From Paraburkholderia mimosarum LMG 23256 = NBRC 106338 (lineage in GTDB: Bacteria > Pseudomonadota > Gammaproteobacteria > Burkholderiales > Burkholderiaceae): 64,000 nucleotides of DNA. The DNA lies in assembly GCF_000739815.1 (NCBI RefSeq), contig NZ_BBJJ01000016.1, forward strand, positions 62,001 through 126,000, written 5' to 3'. The notes below the pieces were generated by a model. The model ran no database searches. It saw only the letters and a list, made by a program, of their open reading frames with translations, and had not been told where the DNA came from. Positions within the stretch are counted from its first letter, which is position 1, and the number at the start of each line of letters is the position of its first letter. Positions 47,773 to 59,509 of this stretch are shown here, piece by piece. Both the position numbers and the translations under genes were made by a program.

Positions 47773-48696
47773 TTAGACCTTCGCGAGCCAGCTTGCGTAT
47801 TTTTCGCTCTTGCCCGAGACCACGTCGAAGAAGGCCGATTGCAGCTTCTCCGTGATCGGGCCGCGCGAGCCGCTGCCGATCGTGCGGTTGTCGAGCTCGC
47901 GGATCGGCGTGACTTCGGCGGCGGTGCCGGTGAAGAACGCTTCGTCGCAGGTGTACACCTCGTCGCGCGTGATGCGCTTCTCGATCACCGGAATACCCAT
48001 GTCGCGCGCGAGCGTGATGACCGTGTCGCGCGTGATGCCGTCGAGGCATGACGCGAGGTCCGGCGTGTACAGCTTGCCGTTGTTGACGAGGAAGAAGTTC
48101 TCGCCCGAGCCTTCCGACACGTAGCCGTCGACGTCGAGCAGCAGCGCTTCGTCGTAGCCGTCGGCGGTGGCTTCCTGGTTGGCGAGGATCGAGTTCACGT
48201 ACCAGCCCGAAGCCTTCGCGCGCACCATCGAGACATTCACGTGATGGCGCGTGAACGACGAAGTCTTCACGCGGATGCCCTTGGCAAGGCCGTCTTCGCC
48301 CAGATAGGCGCCCCACGGCCATGCGGCGATGGCCACGTGAATCGTGTTGCCTCGCGCCGAAACGCCGAGCTTCTCCGAGCCGACCCAGATGATCGGACGG
48401 ATGTAGCACGAGGCGAGCTTGTTCGCGCGCACGACTTCGAGCTGTGCCTCGGCGAGCGTCTTCGCGTCGAACGGCACGTCCATCTGGAAAATCTTGGCCG
48501 AGTTGAGCAGGCGCTTCGTGTGCTCGGCGAGGCGGAAGATGGCGGTGCTGCCGCTGGCGGTCTGGTAGGCACGTACGCCTTCGAAAACGCCCATGCCGTA
48601 GTGCAGCGTGTGGGTCAGCACGTGAATCTTGGCGTCGCGCCAGTCAATCAGCTTGCCGTCCATCCAGATCTTGCCGTCGCGGTCGGCCATTGACAT
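47773..48696 (-). CDS. ilvE: Branched-chain amino-acid aminotransferase
   Basis: PLP enzyme of fold type IV that transfers amino groups to the keto acids of valine, leucine and isoleucine. The 307-residue protein begins MSMADRDGKIWMDGKLIDWR; PLP-lysine lies in SMVRAKASGWYVNSILANQE, followed by EALLLDVDGYVSEGSGENFF and CDEAFFTGTAAEVTPI. TGGAGAATCGT is a good ribosome site for the ATG at 48694-48696; a second Met two codons in is also possible. A TAAAAT on the minus strand (48785-48790) may be its -10. It leads the unit with the zinc-finger gene. Confidence 0.97.
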   Translation of the reverse strand: MSMADRDGKIWMDGKLIDWRDAKIHVLTHTLHYGMGVFEGVRAYQTASGSTAIFRLAEHTKRLLNSAKIFQMDVPFDAKTLAEAQLEVVRANKLASCYIRPIIWVGSEKLGVSARGNTIHVAIAAWPWGAYLGEDGLAKGIRVKTSSFTRHHVNVSMVRAKASGWYVNSILANQEATADGYDEALLLDVDGYVSEGSGENFFLVNNGKLYTPDLASCLDGITRDTVITLARDMGIPVIEKRITRDEVYTCDEAFFTGTAAEVTPIRELDNRTIGSGSRGPITEKLQSAFFDVVSGKSEKYASWLAKV

Positions 48697-49189
48697 ACGA
48701 TTCTCCAGACAAGTGCAGTAAATATCGGGCTTGTTAAGCGGGCTTTCGCCGCATGCCGCGCGGCTGCGGGTGGCAAAGACGGCTATTTTAGCGTCATTTG
48801 CCGCCTCCCAGCGCGCCTGCGGGCACGTGGGGCGGGGTTTGCGGGCAATTCGGGTGTGGCAAGCACCCCTCGCGGTTTTTTTTGAGCCGCCGCGCATGCT
48901 GCGGCGCAGCAGTCCGCGCCCAATGCCCGCTGGGCGTGCAGCGCCTTCCCAAATACGCGAGATTCGCCAGGGCACGTCTCAGATCGTCCTGGCTATCGGC
49001 TAAAATACCGATCTCGCAATTCGATGCCGGCTCGTGCCAGCGACGAGCCGCGACCCGGAGCCCTGACCGGAAAGCCAGTCAGATCCGGATCCCGCGCCGT
49101 GCCCTGCAGCACGTCCTGGCCGCCCGCCACTGAGACTGGCCCGCGGCGCCCGCATCGCCTTGCCACCGCCTTCCCACCATCAAGATGAC
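48697..49189. other. Divergent promoter region between ilvE and pgk
   Basis: About 490 bp with no gene. It carries a possible ilvE -10 (minus, 48785-48790), an imperfect hairpin GGGTG/CACCC (48852-48868) seven bases before eight T (48876-48883), and TAAAAT at 49001-49006 flanked by ATCGG/CCGAT, a candidate pgk -10. Confidence 0.55.
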
Positions 49190-50395
49190 ATGTCCATGAA
49201 CAAGGTTCTGCGTCTTTCCGATCTGATCTCCGAAGGCAAGTTGAAAGGCAAGCGCGTATTCATCCGCGCCGACCTGAACGTGCCACAGGACGACAACGGC
49301 AACATCACCGAAGACACCCGCGTGCGCGCCTCCGTGCCGGCCATCAAGGCCGCACTCGACGCTGGCGCGGCCGTCATGGTCACCTCGCACCTGGGCCGCC
49401 CGACCGAAGGCGAGTTCAAGCCCGAAGACTCGCTCGCGCCGGTCGCGAAGCGTCTCGCCGAACTGCTCGGCCGCGACGTACCGCTGGTTGCGAACTGGGT
49501 TGAGAACGGCGTGAACGTCGAGCCGGGCAACGTCGTGCTGCTCGAGAACTGCCGCGTGAACAAGGGCGAGAAGAAGAACTCGGACGAGCTTTCGCAAAAG
49601 ATGGCGAAGCTCTGCGATATCTACGTGAACGACGCGTTCGGCACCGCCCACCGCGCCGAAGCGACCACGTACGGCATCGCGAAGTATGCGGGCGTCGCCT
49701 GCGCGGGCCCGCTGCTCGCGGCCGAACTCGACGCGCTCGGCAAGGCGCTCGGCGCGCCCAAGCGCCCGCTGGTGGCGATCGTGGCAGGCTCCAAGGTCTC
49801 GACCAAGCTCACCATCCTCAAGTCGCTGGCCGAAAAGGTCGACCAGCTGATCGTGGGCGGCGGCATCGCCAACACGTTCATGCTGGCTGCGGGCCTGAAG
49901 ATCGGCAAGTCGCTTGCCGAAGCCGATCTCGTGGACGAAGCGAAGGCCATCATCGAAGCGGCGCGCGCGCGCGGCGCCTCGGTGCCGATCCCGACCGACG
50001 TCGTGACGGCCAAGGAGTTCGCGCCGACGGCGAAGGCCGAAACGAAGAAGGTGGCCGACGTGGCCGACGACGAGATGATCCTCGACATCGGCCCCGTCAC
50101 CGCCAACGCGCTCGCCGCACAGCTCGCGCAGGCCGGCACGATCGTGTGGAACGGCCCGGTCGGCGTGTTCGAGTTCGATCAGTTCGGCAACGGCACGAAG
50201 ACGCTCGCGGATGCGATCGCCAACTCGGGCGCATTCTCGATCGCAGGCGGCGGCGACACGCTCGCGGCCATCGCGAAGTACAACATCGCCGACAAGGTCA
50301 GCTACATCTCGACGGGCGGCGGCGCCTTCCTCGAGTTCCTCGAAGGCAAGAAGCTGCCGGCAGTCGAAGTGCTCGAAACGCGGGCGGCCGGTTAA
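49190..50395 (+). CDS. pgk: Phosphoglycerate kinase
   Basis: Glycolytic kinase converting 1,3-bisphosphoglycerate plus ADP to 3-phosphoglycerate plus ATP. The 401-residue protein starts [20 protein letters not shown], then [14 protein letters not shown] (substrate loop), [37 protein letters not shown] and [20 protein letters not shown] (nucleotide loop). A start two codons later is equally possible. It begins a plus-strand run with pyk and fba, a typical Burkholderia glycolytic cluster. Confidence 0.98.
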   Translation: MSMNKVLRLSDLISEGKLKGKRVFIRADLNVPQDDNGNITEDTRVRASVPAIKAALDAGAAVMVTSHLGRPTEGEFKPEDSLAPVAKRLAELLGRDVPLVANWVENGVNVEPGNVVLLENCRVNKGEKKNSDELSQKMAKLCDIYVNDAFGTAHRAEATTYGIAKYAGVACAGPLLAAELDALGKALGAPKRPLVAIVAGSKVSTKLTILKSLAEKVDQLIVGGGIANTFMLAAGLKIGKSLAEADLVDEAKAIIEAARARGASVPIPTDVVTAKEFAPTAKAETKKVADVADDEMILDIGPVTANALAAQLAQAGTIVWNGPVGVFEFDQFGNGTKTLADAIANSGAFSIAGGGDTLAAIAKYNIADKVSYISTGGGAFLEFLEGKKLPAVEVLETRAAG

Positions 50396-50833
50396 GTGGC
50401 GCCGCGGGCCCCGGGCGCGAAGTCGGCAAGAGCCGCCGCCATGAGCAAACTTCCTCGCGCTGGCGCACAGAAGTCGCGCAGCGCAGCCGGGGCCGCAAAG
50501 AAGGGGGGCGCAGCGCCCCAGCCAGATCCGGCACGGGCGGGCGCGACGCCCGTTGCCGCAATGGCAGACGTCGCAGACGAGGCGGCAAGACAGTCGACTG
50601 CTGAATCGACAGCCGCGCAGAATCCGACAGGGCGCACAGCCACGCCCGCATCGAATCCAGTTACGCATGTAAAAGACGCCGCAGCGGCTCAAGTGAGCCC
50701 CGCGGCGACCTCCAAGAAAGCGACGCCGGGCTCACCCGGTGCGCGTTCCGGTGCGTCCGCTGCCGCGGCACGACCGGCCAGCACGTCTCGCAGCAGCGGT
50801 TTTCCCAGCGATCCTATCCAGACGAGGAGACTC
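50396..50833. other. Ala-rich open frame in phase with pyk
   Basis: 438 bp between pgk and pyk, open in the pyk frame and translating to a low-complexity Ala/Ser/Lys/Pro/Thr-rich stretch. A good ribosome site (GAGGAG at 50824-50829) is directly before the conserved pyk start at 50834, and no family N-terminus precedes it. I treat it as intergenic; see the finding. Confidence 0.6.
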
Positions 50834-52270
<1,437 letters not shown>

Positions 52271-52657
52271 GTGCCGTCTTGTAGTTTCTCGCCGTGATTT
52301 TTGCGAGGCTCCCTAAGATAAACCGCGCTGGCGCCGACTGGTATCAGACTGGTATCGGATCGGCGCCAAATCGGTGTTGATTGATGGCTTTTGCCCGTAA
52401 ATCCCGGTACGTACTCCGTAGAAACGCCGCACGGCCTGTCAACCGTTTTTGCATCTTCTCGCTGATTTGACGTCTCGATACGCCAGTTTCATGCCCGTTG
52501 CGTGCCTCGCGCCGGGAGGGGACGCGCTTCGCGATAAAATCACGGCATCGAGCCCGCTGCGAGCACGCGGGCGGCGGCTGCCAGGCCGCCTTCGACCGGC
52601 TGCGCAAGATAGCCGGCGGCACGAAGCCATTCGTTTCAAATCAAAGGAGTAGCAACA
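52271..52657. other. Spacer between pyk and fba with an inverted repeat
   Basis: About 390 bp without a gene. It has perfect 9-bp arms TGGCGCCGA (52329-52337) and TCGGCGCCA (52360-52368), with ACTGGTATC repeated directly in the loop (52337-52345 and 52348-52356). TTGACG (52467-52472) and TAAAAT (52535-52540) are isolated promoter-like hexamers; the latter may be the fba -10. Confidence 0.6.
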
Positions 52658-53722
52658 ATGCCTCTCGTTTCAATGCGTCAACTGCTCGATCACGCGGCTG
52701 AACACGGCTATGGCCTGCCGGCGTTCAACGTGAACAACCTGGAACAGGTCCAGGCGATCATGGAAGCCGCGAACCAGGTGGGTTCGCCGGTGATCATGCA
52801 AGCCTCGGCCGGCGCGCGCAAGTATGCGGGCGAGCCGTTCCTGCGTCACCTGATCGAAGCCGCGGTCGAGTCGTATCCGCATATTCCGGTCGTGATGCAC
52901 CAGGACCACGGCCAGTCGCCGGCGGTCTGCATGGCCGCGATCCGCAGCGGTTTCACCAGCGTGATGATGGACGGCTCGCTCGAAGCCGACGGCAAGACGG
53001 TCGCTTCCTACGAGTACAACGTCGATGTGTCGCGCAAGGTCGTCGAAATGGCGCACTCGATCGGCGTGACGGTCGAAGCCGAACTGGGCGTGCTCGGTTC
53101 GCTGGAAACGATGAAGGGCGACAAGGAAGACGGTCACGGCGCCGAAGGCACCATGACGCGCGAGCAGCTCCTGACCGATCCGGAGCAGGCCGCCGACTTC
53201 GTGAAGCTCACCCAGTGCGATGCGCTGGCCATCGCCATCGGCACGTCGCATGGCGCGTACAAGTTCTCCAAGAAGCCCACGGGCGACATCCTGTCGATCC
53301 AGCGCATCAAGGAAATCCACGCGCGCATTCCGAACACGCACCTCGTGATGCACGGTTCGTCGTCGGTGCCGCAGGAGCTGCTCGCGGAAATCCGCGAGTT
53401 CGGCGGCGACATGAAGGAAACGTATGGCGTGCCGGTGGAGGAAATCCAGGAAGGCATCCGTCACGGCGTGCGCAAGATCAACATCGACACCGACCTGCGC
53501 CTGGCGATCACGGGCGCGATCCGTCGCTATATGTATCAAAACCCGTCGAAGTTCGACCCGCGCGACTACCTGAAGCCGGCCCGCGAAGCCGCGAAGAAGG
53601 TTTGCGTGGATCGCTTCCTCGCGTTCGGCTGCGAAGGCCAGGCCGGCAAGATCAAGCCGGTCTCGCTCGACAAGATCGCGGAGAAGTACAAGTCGGGTGA
53701 ACTCGCGCAGATCGTCCGCTAA
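52658..53722 (+). CDS. fba: Class II fructose-bisphosphate aldolase
   Basis: Zinc-dependent aldolase that reversibly splits fructose 1,6-bisphosphate. The 354-residue protein begins [20 protein letters not shown]. Zinc/catalytic motifs: [23 protein letters not shown] and [14 protein letters not shown], and the later [17 protein letters not shown]. It belongs to the longer (CbbA-like) class II type. It ends the glycolytic trio and a likely terminator follows (53805-53852). Confidence 0.97.
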   Translation: MPLVSMRQLLDHAAEHGYGLPAFNVNNLEQVQAIMEAANQVGSPVIMQASAGARKYAGEPFLRHLIEAAVESYPHIPVVMHQDHGQSPAVCMAAIRSGFTSVMMDGSLEADGKTVASYEYNVDVSRKVVEMAHSIGVTVEAELGVLGSLETMKGDKEDGHGAEGTMTREQLLTDPEQAADFVKLTQCDALAIAIGTSHGAYKFSKKPTGDILSIQRIKEIHARIPNTHLVMHGSSSVPQELLAEIREFGGDMKETYGVPVEEIQEGIRHGVRKINIDTDLRLAITGAIRRYMYQNPSKFDPRDYLKPAREAAKKVCVDRFLAFGCEGQAGKIKPVSLDKIAEKYKSGELAQIVR

Positions 53723-53804
53723 CGGCGCCTGATGCGCCGGGCGCGCGGGCCCGGTCCGGCTCGGAGGTTCCGCCGGGAAGGTCCGCCACGCGCCTGTTGT
53801 CGTA

Positions 53805-53852
53805 AAAACATCGCCGTTTCCGCCTGTTTCGGGGGAGCGGCGATGGGCTTTT
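53805..53852 (+). terminator. Probable terminator after fba
   Basis: CATCGCCG (53809-53816) pairs perfectly with CGGCGATG (53838-53845); five A precede the stem and GGCTTTTC follows. The 21-base loop is GC-rich. It lies about 85 bp past the fba stop, before purC. Confidence 0.5.
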
Positions 53853-53973
53853 CTGGGAATTTTGGTTTACCCTCGCAATACCTTCAGGATTCCGGTCTTC
53901 TTGCGCCGTTCACGGGCGCGAATCTGACCAGACCCGCTTTTCGTTCCGATTGTTCTTTTAGCGAATCACGACG

Positions 53974-54864
53974 ATGTCTACCCTCTACGAATCCACGCTC
54001 CGCTCGCTGCCGCTCCTCGGCCGCGGCAAGGTCCGCGACAACTATGCCGTGGGCAACGACAAGCTGCTGATCGTCACCACCGACCGTCTGTCGGCGTTCG
54101 ACGTCATCATGGGCGAGCCGATTCCGCGCAAGGGCGAGGTGCTCAACCAGATGGCCGACTTCTGGTTCGAGAAGCTCAAGCACGTCGTGCCGAACCACCT
54201 CACGGGCGTGGCGCCCGAGACCGTGGTCGCCGCCGACGAAGTCGATCAGGTCAAGGGCCGCGCCGTGGTGGTGAAGCGCCTCGAGCCGATCCTCGTGGAA
54301 GCCGTGGTGCGCGGCTATCTGGCTGGCAGCGGCTGGAAGGACTACCAGGCAACGGGCGCCGTGTGCGGCGTCGAGCTGCCGCCGGGCCTGCAGAACGCGC
54401 AGAAGCTGCCCGAGCCGATCTTCACGCCGGCAGCGAAGGCCGAAATGGGCCACCACGACGAGAACATCACCTACGAAGAGATGGAGCGCCGCATCGGCAC
54501 GGAGCTCTCGCGCACCATCAAGGAAATCTCGATCAAGCTGTACAAGGAAGCCGCCGACTACGCGGCCACGCGCGGCATCATCATCGCCGACACGAAGTTC
54601 GAATTCGGTCTCGACAACCACGGCCAGCTGTACCTGATGGACGAGGCGCTCACGGCCGACTCGTCGCGTTTCTGGCCCGCGGATCAATACCAGGTCGGCT
54701 CGAACCCGCCGTCCTTCGACAAGCAGTTCGTGCGCGACTGGCTCGAAACGCAGGACTGGAAGAAAGAGCCGCCGGCGCCGAAGCTGCCCGATGAGGTAAT
54801 TGAGAAGACATCGGCGAAGTATCAGGAGGCGCTCGAGCGTCTCACGGGTCAGAAGCTCGCTTAA
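53974..54864 (+). CDS. purC: Phosphoribosylaminoimidazole-succinocarboxamide synthase
   Basis: SAICAR synthase of purine synthesis (step 8). The 296-residue protein begins [20 protein letters not shown] and has [60 protein letters not shown] and [20 protein letters not shown], all family landmarks. It starts the purC-purE-purK run; purE follows after 39 bp. Confidence 0.98.
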   Translation: MSTLYESTLRSLPLLGRGKVRDNYAVGNDKLLIVTTDRLSAFDVIMGEPIPRKGEVLNQMADFWFEKLKHVVPNHLTGVAPETVVAADEVDQVKGRAVVVKRLEPILVEAVVRGYLAGSGWKDYQATGAVCGVELPPGLQNAQKLPEPIFTPAAKAEMGHHDENITYEEMERRIGTELSRTIKEISIKLYKEAADYAATRGIIIADTKFEFGLDNHGQLYLMDEALTADSSRFWPADQYQVGSNPPSFDKQFVRDWLETQDWKKEPPAPKLPDEVIEKTSAKYQEALERLTGQKLA

Positions 54865-54903
54865 GGCAATCAAGCAAGCGCAAAGAGGGAAGAAGGAAGC
54901 ACA

Positions 54904-55422
54904 ATGAGCGAAGTTCAGACGGCTCACCAGCACGCGGCGCCGCTCGTCGGCGTGTTGATGGGCTCCAGCTCCGACTGGGAAACGATGAAGCACGCGGTCG
55001 CGATCCTGCAGGAGTTCGGCGTCGCCTACGAGGCCAGGGTCGTTTCGGCGCACCGTATGCCCGACGAAATGTTCGAGTACGCGGAAAAGGCGCGCGAGCG
55101 CGGCCTGCGCGCGATCATCGCGGGCGCGGGCGGCGCGGCGCATCTGCCGGGCATGCTGGCGGCCAAGACCACGGTGCCCGTGCTCGGCGTGCCGGCGGTC
55201 AGCAAGTATCTGAAGGGCGTGGATTCGCTCCACTCGATCGTGCAGATGCCCAAGGGCGTGCCGGTCGCGACCTTCGCTATCGGCGAGGCGGGCGCGGCCA
55301 ATGCGGCGCTCTTCGCCGTGTCGATCCTGAGCGTCACCGATACGGAATACGCGAACAAGCTCGCGGCCTTCCGCGTGCGCCAGAACGAAGCGGCGCACGC
55401 CATGGTGCTGCCCCCGCTGTAA
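54904..55422 (+). CDS. purE: N5-carboxyaminoimidazole ribonucleotide mutase
   Basis: Class I PurE moves the carboxyl group of N5-CAIR to form CAIR. The 172-residue protein has [40 protein letters not shown] and [20 protein letters not shown], with active-site Ser/His residues in place. GGAAGAAGGAAGCACA precedes the ATG. purK follows after 146 bp. Confidence 0.98.
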   Translation: MSEVQTAHQHAAPLVGVLMGSSSDWETMKHAVAILQEFGVAYEARVVSAHRMPDEMFEYAEKARERGLRAIIAGAGGAAHLPGMLAAKTTVPVLGVPAVSKYLKGVDSLHSIVQMPKGVPVATFAIGEAGAANAALFAVSILSVTDTEYANKLAAFRVRQNEAAHAMVLPPL

Positions 55423-55568
55423 TCTGGCATTCGATCGATCCGGGCGACGCCGCCCGACAGAAGTATCACCGTCCAGGCCGCGCCGCGAGCGCAGCGCCCG
55501 GACGTTAAACACCGGCCTGGCCCGCGCGACGTCCCCACATGCGCGGCCAGCCGCGACCGACCACGAAG

Positions 55569-56786
55569 ATGACTCCTGACAACTCTCCGGTTTCACCGAT
55601 CCTGCCCGGCGCCTGGCTGGGCATGGTGGGTGGCGGCCAGCTCGGCCGCATGTTCTGCTTTGCCGCCCAGGCGATGGGCTATCGCGTCGCCGTGCTCGAT
55701 CCCGACGCGACGAGCCCAGCGGGCACCGTAGCCGACCGCCACATCTGCGCGGCCTACGACGACGAATCCGCGCTCACCGAACTCGCGCGCCTGTGCGCGG
55801 CGATCTCGACCGAGTTCGAGAACGTGCCCGCGGCCAGCCTCGACGCGCTGGCGAAGTCGACCTTCGTGAGCCCGGCCGGGCGCTGCGTGGCGGTGGCGCA
55901 GGACCGCATCGCCGAGAAGCGCTTTATCGCGGCGGCCGGCGTGCCGGTCGCGCCCCACGTGGTGATCGAGTCGTCGCAGGCGCTCGCCGGCATCGACGAC
56001 ACCGCGCTCTCTGCCGTGCTTCCGGGCATCCTCAAGACCGCGCGCATGGGCTACGACGGCAAAGGCCAGGTTCGCGTGGGCAACGCCGAGGAAGTGCGCG
56101 AAGCGCATGCCTCGCTCGGCGGCGTGCCGTGCGTGCTCGAAAAGCGTCTGCCGCTCAAGTTCGAGGTGAGCGCGCTGATCGCGCGCGGCACGAACGGCGC
56201 GGCCGTGGTCTATCCGCTCGCGCAGAACACGCATCGCAACGGCGTGCTCTCGCACACCATCGTGCCCGCGCCCGACGCGAGCCCGGCGCTCGTGCAGCAG
56301 GCCCAGCAGGCGGCGATCCAGATCGCGGCCAAGCTTGGCTATGTGGGCGTGCTGTGCGTCGAATTCTTCATCCTCGAAGACGGCACGCTCGTCGCCAATG
56401 AAATGGCGCCGCGCCCGCACAACTCCGGCCACTACACGACCGACGCCTGCGCGACGAGCCAGTTCGAGCAGCAGGTGCGCGCGATGACGGGCATGCCGCT
56501 CGGCGACACGCGCCAGCACTCGCCGGCCGTGATGCTGAACATTCTCGGCGATGTCTGGTTCCCCTGTGCCGTGGGCGAGGCGAAGCCCCAGAAGGGCGCC
56601 GCGCCCGTCACGCCGCCGTGGGACCAGGTGGCCGCAATGCCGGCCGCGCGCCTGCATCTGTACGGCAAGGAAGAAGCGCGCCCGGGCCGCAAGATGGGCC
56701 ACGTGAACTTCACCGCGCCCACGCTCGACGAAGCGCGCACGGCCGCCCGCGACTGCGCGCGCCTGTTGCACATCGCCACGAGCTGA
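55569..56786 (+). CDS. purK: 5-(carboxyamino)imidazole ribonucleotide synthase
   Basis: ATP-grasp enzyme making N5-CAIR from AIR and bicarbonate, feeding PurE. The 405-residue protein begins [20 protein letters not shown] and continues [23 protein letters not shown]-grasp residues lie in [16 protein letters not shown], and substrate motifs in [20 protein letters not shown] and [14 protein letters not shown]. The first 20 residues are an extension before the core. It ends 14 bp before the Sua5-like gene. Confidence 0.97.
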   Translation: MTPDNSPVSPILPGAWLGMVGGGQLGRMFCFAAQAMGYRVAVLDPDATSPAGTVADRHICAAYDDESALTELARLCAAISTEFENVPAASLDALAKSTFVSPAGRCVAVAQDRIAEKRFIAAAGVPVAPHVVIESSQALAGIDDTALSAVLPGILKTARMGYDGKGQVRVGNAEEVREAHASLGGVPCVLEKRLPLKFEVSALIARGTNGAAVVYPLAQNTHRNGVLSHTIVPAPDASPALVQQAQQAAIQIAAKLGYVGVLCVEFFILEDGTLVANEMAPRPHNSGHYTTDACATSQFEQQVRAMTGMPLGDTRQHSPAVMLNILGDVWFPCAVGEAKPQKGAAPVTPPWDQVAAMPAARLHLYGKEEARPGRKMGHVNFTAPTLDEARTAARDCARLLHIATS

Positions 56787-56800
56787 GGTTGGGCCGCATC

Positions 56801-57865
56801 ATGTCCGATCAGCAGAACGCGCCGCCCGCTGGCACGCCGCATCCGACCGAACCGCAGCCGTCCGCCGCGGAGATCGAGCAGGCCGCAGCGCTGCTCGACG
56901 CGGGCGAACTGGTCGCGTTCCCGACCGAGACCGTCTATGGCCTCGGCGGCGATGCGGCGAGCCCCGAAGCCGTCGCGCGCATCTACGCGGCCAAGGGGCG
57001 GCCGGCGAATCACCCGGTGATCGTGCATCTGCCGCCGGGCGGCGACCCGACGTACTGGGCCGCGGAGTGGCCCGAGGCGGCGCAAAAGCTCGCCCAAGCC
57101 TTCTGGCCCGGCCCGCTCACGCTGATCGTCAAGCGCCACGAGCGCATTCCCGACGCCGTGAGCGGTGGGCAGGATTCCGTGGGGTTGCGCTGCCCGTCGC
57201 ATCCGGTCGCGCAGAAGCTGCTCGCGGCGTTTTCGCAGCGCCGCGGCGGCCATGGCGGCGTGGCGGCGCCATCGGCGAACCGCTTCGGCCACGTGAGCCC
57301 CACCACGGCGCAGCACGTGCGCGACGAATTCGGCGGCACGGTGCACGTGCTCGATGGCGGCGCGTGCGATGTGGGAATCGAATCGACGATTCTCGATTTG
57401 TCGCGCGGCTTTCCCGCGTTGCTGCGTCCCGGCCACGTGACGCCGCACGATATCGCGCGCGTGCTCGGTGAGGCGCCGCGCCTGCCCGACGGCTCGGACG
57501 CCACTGCGCCGCGCGCCTCTGGCACGCTCAAGGCCCATTACGCGCCGCGCACGCCGCTCGCGCTGCTGCCGTTCGAAGCGCTGGAGCCGCTGCTCTCGGC
57601 GGCGCGCGATACCGGTGAAACGGTGGCGCTCGTGGCGCGCGCCTCGCGCGCGCACGCCTGGACGCAGGCGCCGCATGTGCATTTCGTTGCCGCACCGGAA
57701 GAGCCGCAAGAATATGCTCGCGAGCTTTATGGTTTGCTGCGCGCGCTCGATCGCGCGAATGTCTCGCGCATCCTCATCGAGAAGCTGCCGGAGACGATCG
57801 AGTGGATTGCGGTCAATGACCGGTTGGGGCGTGCCGCGGCGGCGTTCGAAGCGCAGCAACGCTGA
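56801..57865 (+). CDS. L-threonylcarbamoyladenylate synthase (Sua5/YwlC type)
   Basis: Makes threonylcarbamoyl-AMP from threonine, bicarbonate and ATP for the t6A37 modification of tRNAs reading ANN codons. The 354-residue protein combines an N-terminal YrdC domain (GELVAFPTETVYGLGGDAAS, IYAAKGRPANHPVIVHLPPG and AAPSANRFGHVSP) with a C-terminal Sua5 domain (PRASGTLKAHYAPRTPL), so it is the two-domain Sua5 form, not stand-alone TsaC. The first 28 residues are a Pro/Ala/Gln-rich extension. It closes the purine run; a bidirectional terminator follows at 57888-57930. Confidence 0.95.
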   Translation: MSDQQNAPPAGTPHPTEPQPSAAEIEQAAALLDAGELVAFPTETVYGLGGDAASPEAVARIYAAKGRPANHPVIVHLPPGGDPTYWAAEWPEAAQKLAQAFWPGPLTLIVKRHERIPDAVSGGQDSVGLRCPSHPVAQKLLAAFSQRRGGHGGVAAPSANRFGHVSPTTAQHVRDEFGGTVHVLDGGACDVGIESTILDLSRGFPALLRPGHVTPHDIARVLGEAPRLPDGSDATAPRASGTLKAHYAPRTPLALLPFEALEPLLSAARDTGETVALVARASRAHAWTQAPHVHFVAAPEEPQEYARELYGLLRALDRANVSRILIEKLPETIEWIAVNDRLGRAAAAFEAQQR

Positions 57866-57887
57866 GCACGGCTTTTCGCGCTGTCGA

Positions 57888-57930
57888 AAAAAACACCCCA
57901 CGAGCCTGATGGTCCGTGGGGTGTTTTCTT
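57888..57930. terminator. Bidirectional intrinsic terminator
   Basis: AAACACCCCACG (57891-57902) pairs perfectly with CGTGGGGTGTTT (57915-57926); T runs follow on plus (TTTTCTTT) and on minus (seven T from the A run at 57887-57893). It ends the purine-tsaC run on plus and the GDSL lipoprotein gene on minus. Confidence 0.9.
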
Positions 57931-57960
57931 TGCACCAGAGGACCGGTGAGTGAGGCGCTA

Positions 57961-59340
57961 TTACGGTGCCTTGCCGATACCTGCGGCAGCCAGCTGCGTT
58001 TCGACGAACGTGGCGAACTGCGCGTGCAGCGCCGTGGTCGGATGGAACTGATCCGCGAACATGTAGGTCGTCGGCGCGTTGGCCGCCTTCAGCGTCTGCG
58101 GCGAGCAGAACAGTGCGCTGCCGAAGCTCGTACCGTATGCCTGCGCCGCTGCGTTGATCGTTGCCTGCGGCGTCGTGGCCGGGTCCAGACCCAACGTTGC
58201 CTTCGGATTGGCCAGCGCATAGTTGGTCGCGCTGGTTGTCATCTGCGTGAGATTGCAGGCGGTGTCCGTGTTCGTCACGGTGAAGCCGAGGCTGGCCGCG
58301 TTCTGGATCGACTGGTCTAGCCACGAGAACACGTCGACCACGACGACCTTTTTGGCGGCCACCGACGGCCCGATTCCCTTCAGCAGCGTGAGGTTGTACA
58401 TGGCCGAGACGAGCGAGAGCGCCTGATCGGGCGAGCTCGACGAACCGGGAGTTGCGCCCGTGCTCGCATCGGCTTCCAGCGCTGCCGGCGTCTTGCCGAT
58501 ATCGGGCACCGTCGCGACGGCAACCTTAGGCGTGCCGGCAATCTGCGTGCTGACGAGGTTCGCCAGCGTTTGAGCGGCAGTGAGAACCGGCAGAATCGAC
58601 GTGAAGCTGGCAGCGTAGGCCGGGTTGGTGACAATCTGGAGCGCGATGGCTGCCGGCACCAGGGCCGTGGCCTGTGCTTGCGTGAAGCCGGCGTTCATCA
58701 GGCTCGCAACCGTGCTCTGTTGCGTCGCGGGATCGGTGACGAGCGTCGAGAACGGCGTGGCCGCGAGTGCCGTGCCGAATGCCGTCAGACCTGCGCCTTT
58801 GTTGTCCAGCAGGTTGAGAATCTCGTTCGCGCCGCCTTCCACGAGCACGAGCTGATTCGCATTGAAGCCGCCGTGCTGCGCCAGATACTGCTGGAGCTGC
58901 CACGTCACCGGCTGCTCGCTGGCGGCCGGGATCACAGCGCTCGTATTCGCGACGCCGCCGCCGGTAACCAGTGCGCCGCCCTGCGCGTAATCGAGCCCGC
59001 CGGTCGCCGTGAGCGGCAGGCCGAAGCCGCCTTCGAAGGCCGGCGAAAGCGTGCTGCCGAAATACTCGGAAACTTTCTGCGCCCAGACTTCGCCCGGGTT
59101 GGTCGTGAAGCGGCCACCGCCGAAGCCCGGCAGAATCTGCTCGGAATACGTGCCCGCGTCGGTCAGGCTCGTGCCGAACGCCACCACCTGCAAGCTGACG
59201 CCCGACGGCGGCGGCGTGCTCGCGTTGTTGTTCCCCCCGCTGCCGCCGCCGCAGGCGGCGAGCAGCGCGAAAGCCGCGCTCGCGACAGCGATCTGGGTGG
59301 CGCGCAACAGCGTACGGTGTCTCGGTCCTTGATGCTTCAT
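57961..59340 (-). CDS. GDSL/SGNH-family lipoprotein esterase
   Basis: The 459-residue protein is a predicted lipoprotein: signal ends LLAA|C at Cys30, then a Gly/Asn-rich tether. The SGNH nucleophile is Ser58 in VVAFGTSLTDAGTYS, where the usual GDSL reads GTSL; block III is GGANEI (Asn present); the catalytic dyad is Asp430 and His433 in DQFHPTT. It likely hydrolyses lipids or esters at the cell surface. GAGGAG before the ATG (spacing about 11) supports the start. A terminator (57888-57930) follows it. It is large for the family because of Ala/Thr-rich inserts. Confidence 0.9.
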   Translation of the reverse strand: MKHQGPRHRTLLRATQIAVASAAFALLAACGGGSGGNNNASTPPPSGVSLQVVAFGTSLTDAGTYSEQILPGFGGGRFTTNPGEVWAQKVSEYFGSTLSPAFEGGFGLPLTATGGLDYAQGGALVTGGGVANTSAVIPAASEQPVTWQLQQYLAQHGGFNANQLVLVEGGANEILNLLDNKGAGLTAFGTALAATPFSTLVTDPATQQSTVASLMNAGFTQAQATALVPAAIALQIVTNPAYAASFTSILPVLTAAQTLANLVSTQIAGTPKVAVATVPDIGKTPAALEADASTGATPGSSSSPDQALSLVSAMYNLTLLKGIGPSVAAKKVVVVDVFSWLDQSIQNAASLGFTVTNTDTACNLTQMTTSATNYALANPKATLGLDPATTPQATINAAAQAYGTSFGSALFCSPQTLKAANAPTTYMFADQFHPTTALHAQFATFVETQLAAAGIGKAP

Positions 59341-59509
59341 GTTCACTTCATCTCCTCTGTGTGTGGCCTTTGGTGCCATGTCTCATTGCTCTTGCTATAG
59401 GTGCTCGCGCTGCGAGTTGCTGTTGTTCTCGATCGCGGGCCGTGCATGCAACCCCCTGCATGCTGCTGGCCCCGGGTCGGCGCCAAGGTCAAAAGGATCA
59501 GGCAATCTC

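Noticed and set aside
48852..48883. GGGTG/CACCC hairpin plus T8 in the ilvE-pgk spacer
   Set aside because: Five-bp arms with seven bases before the T run; too weak, and no plus-strand gene ends there.
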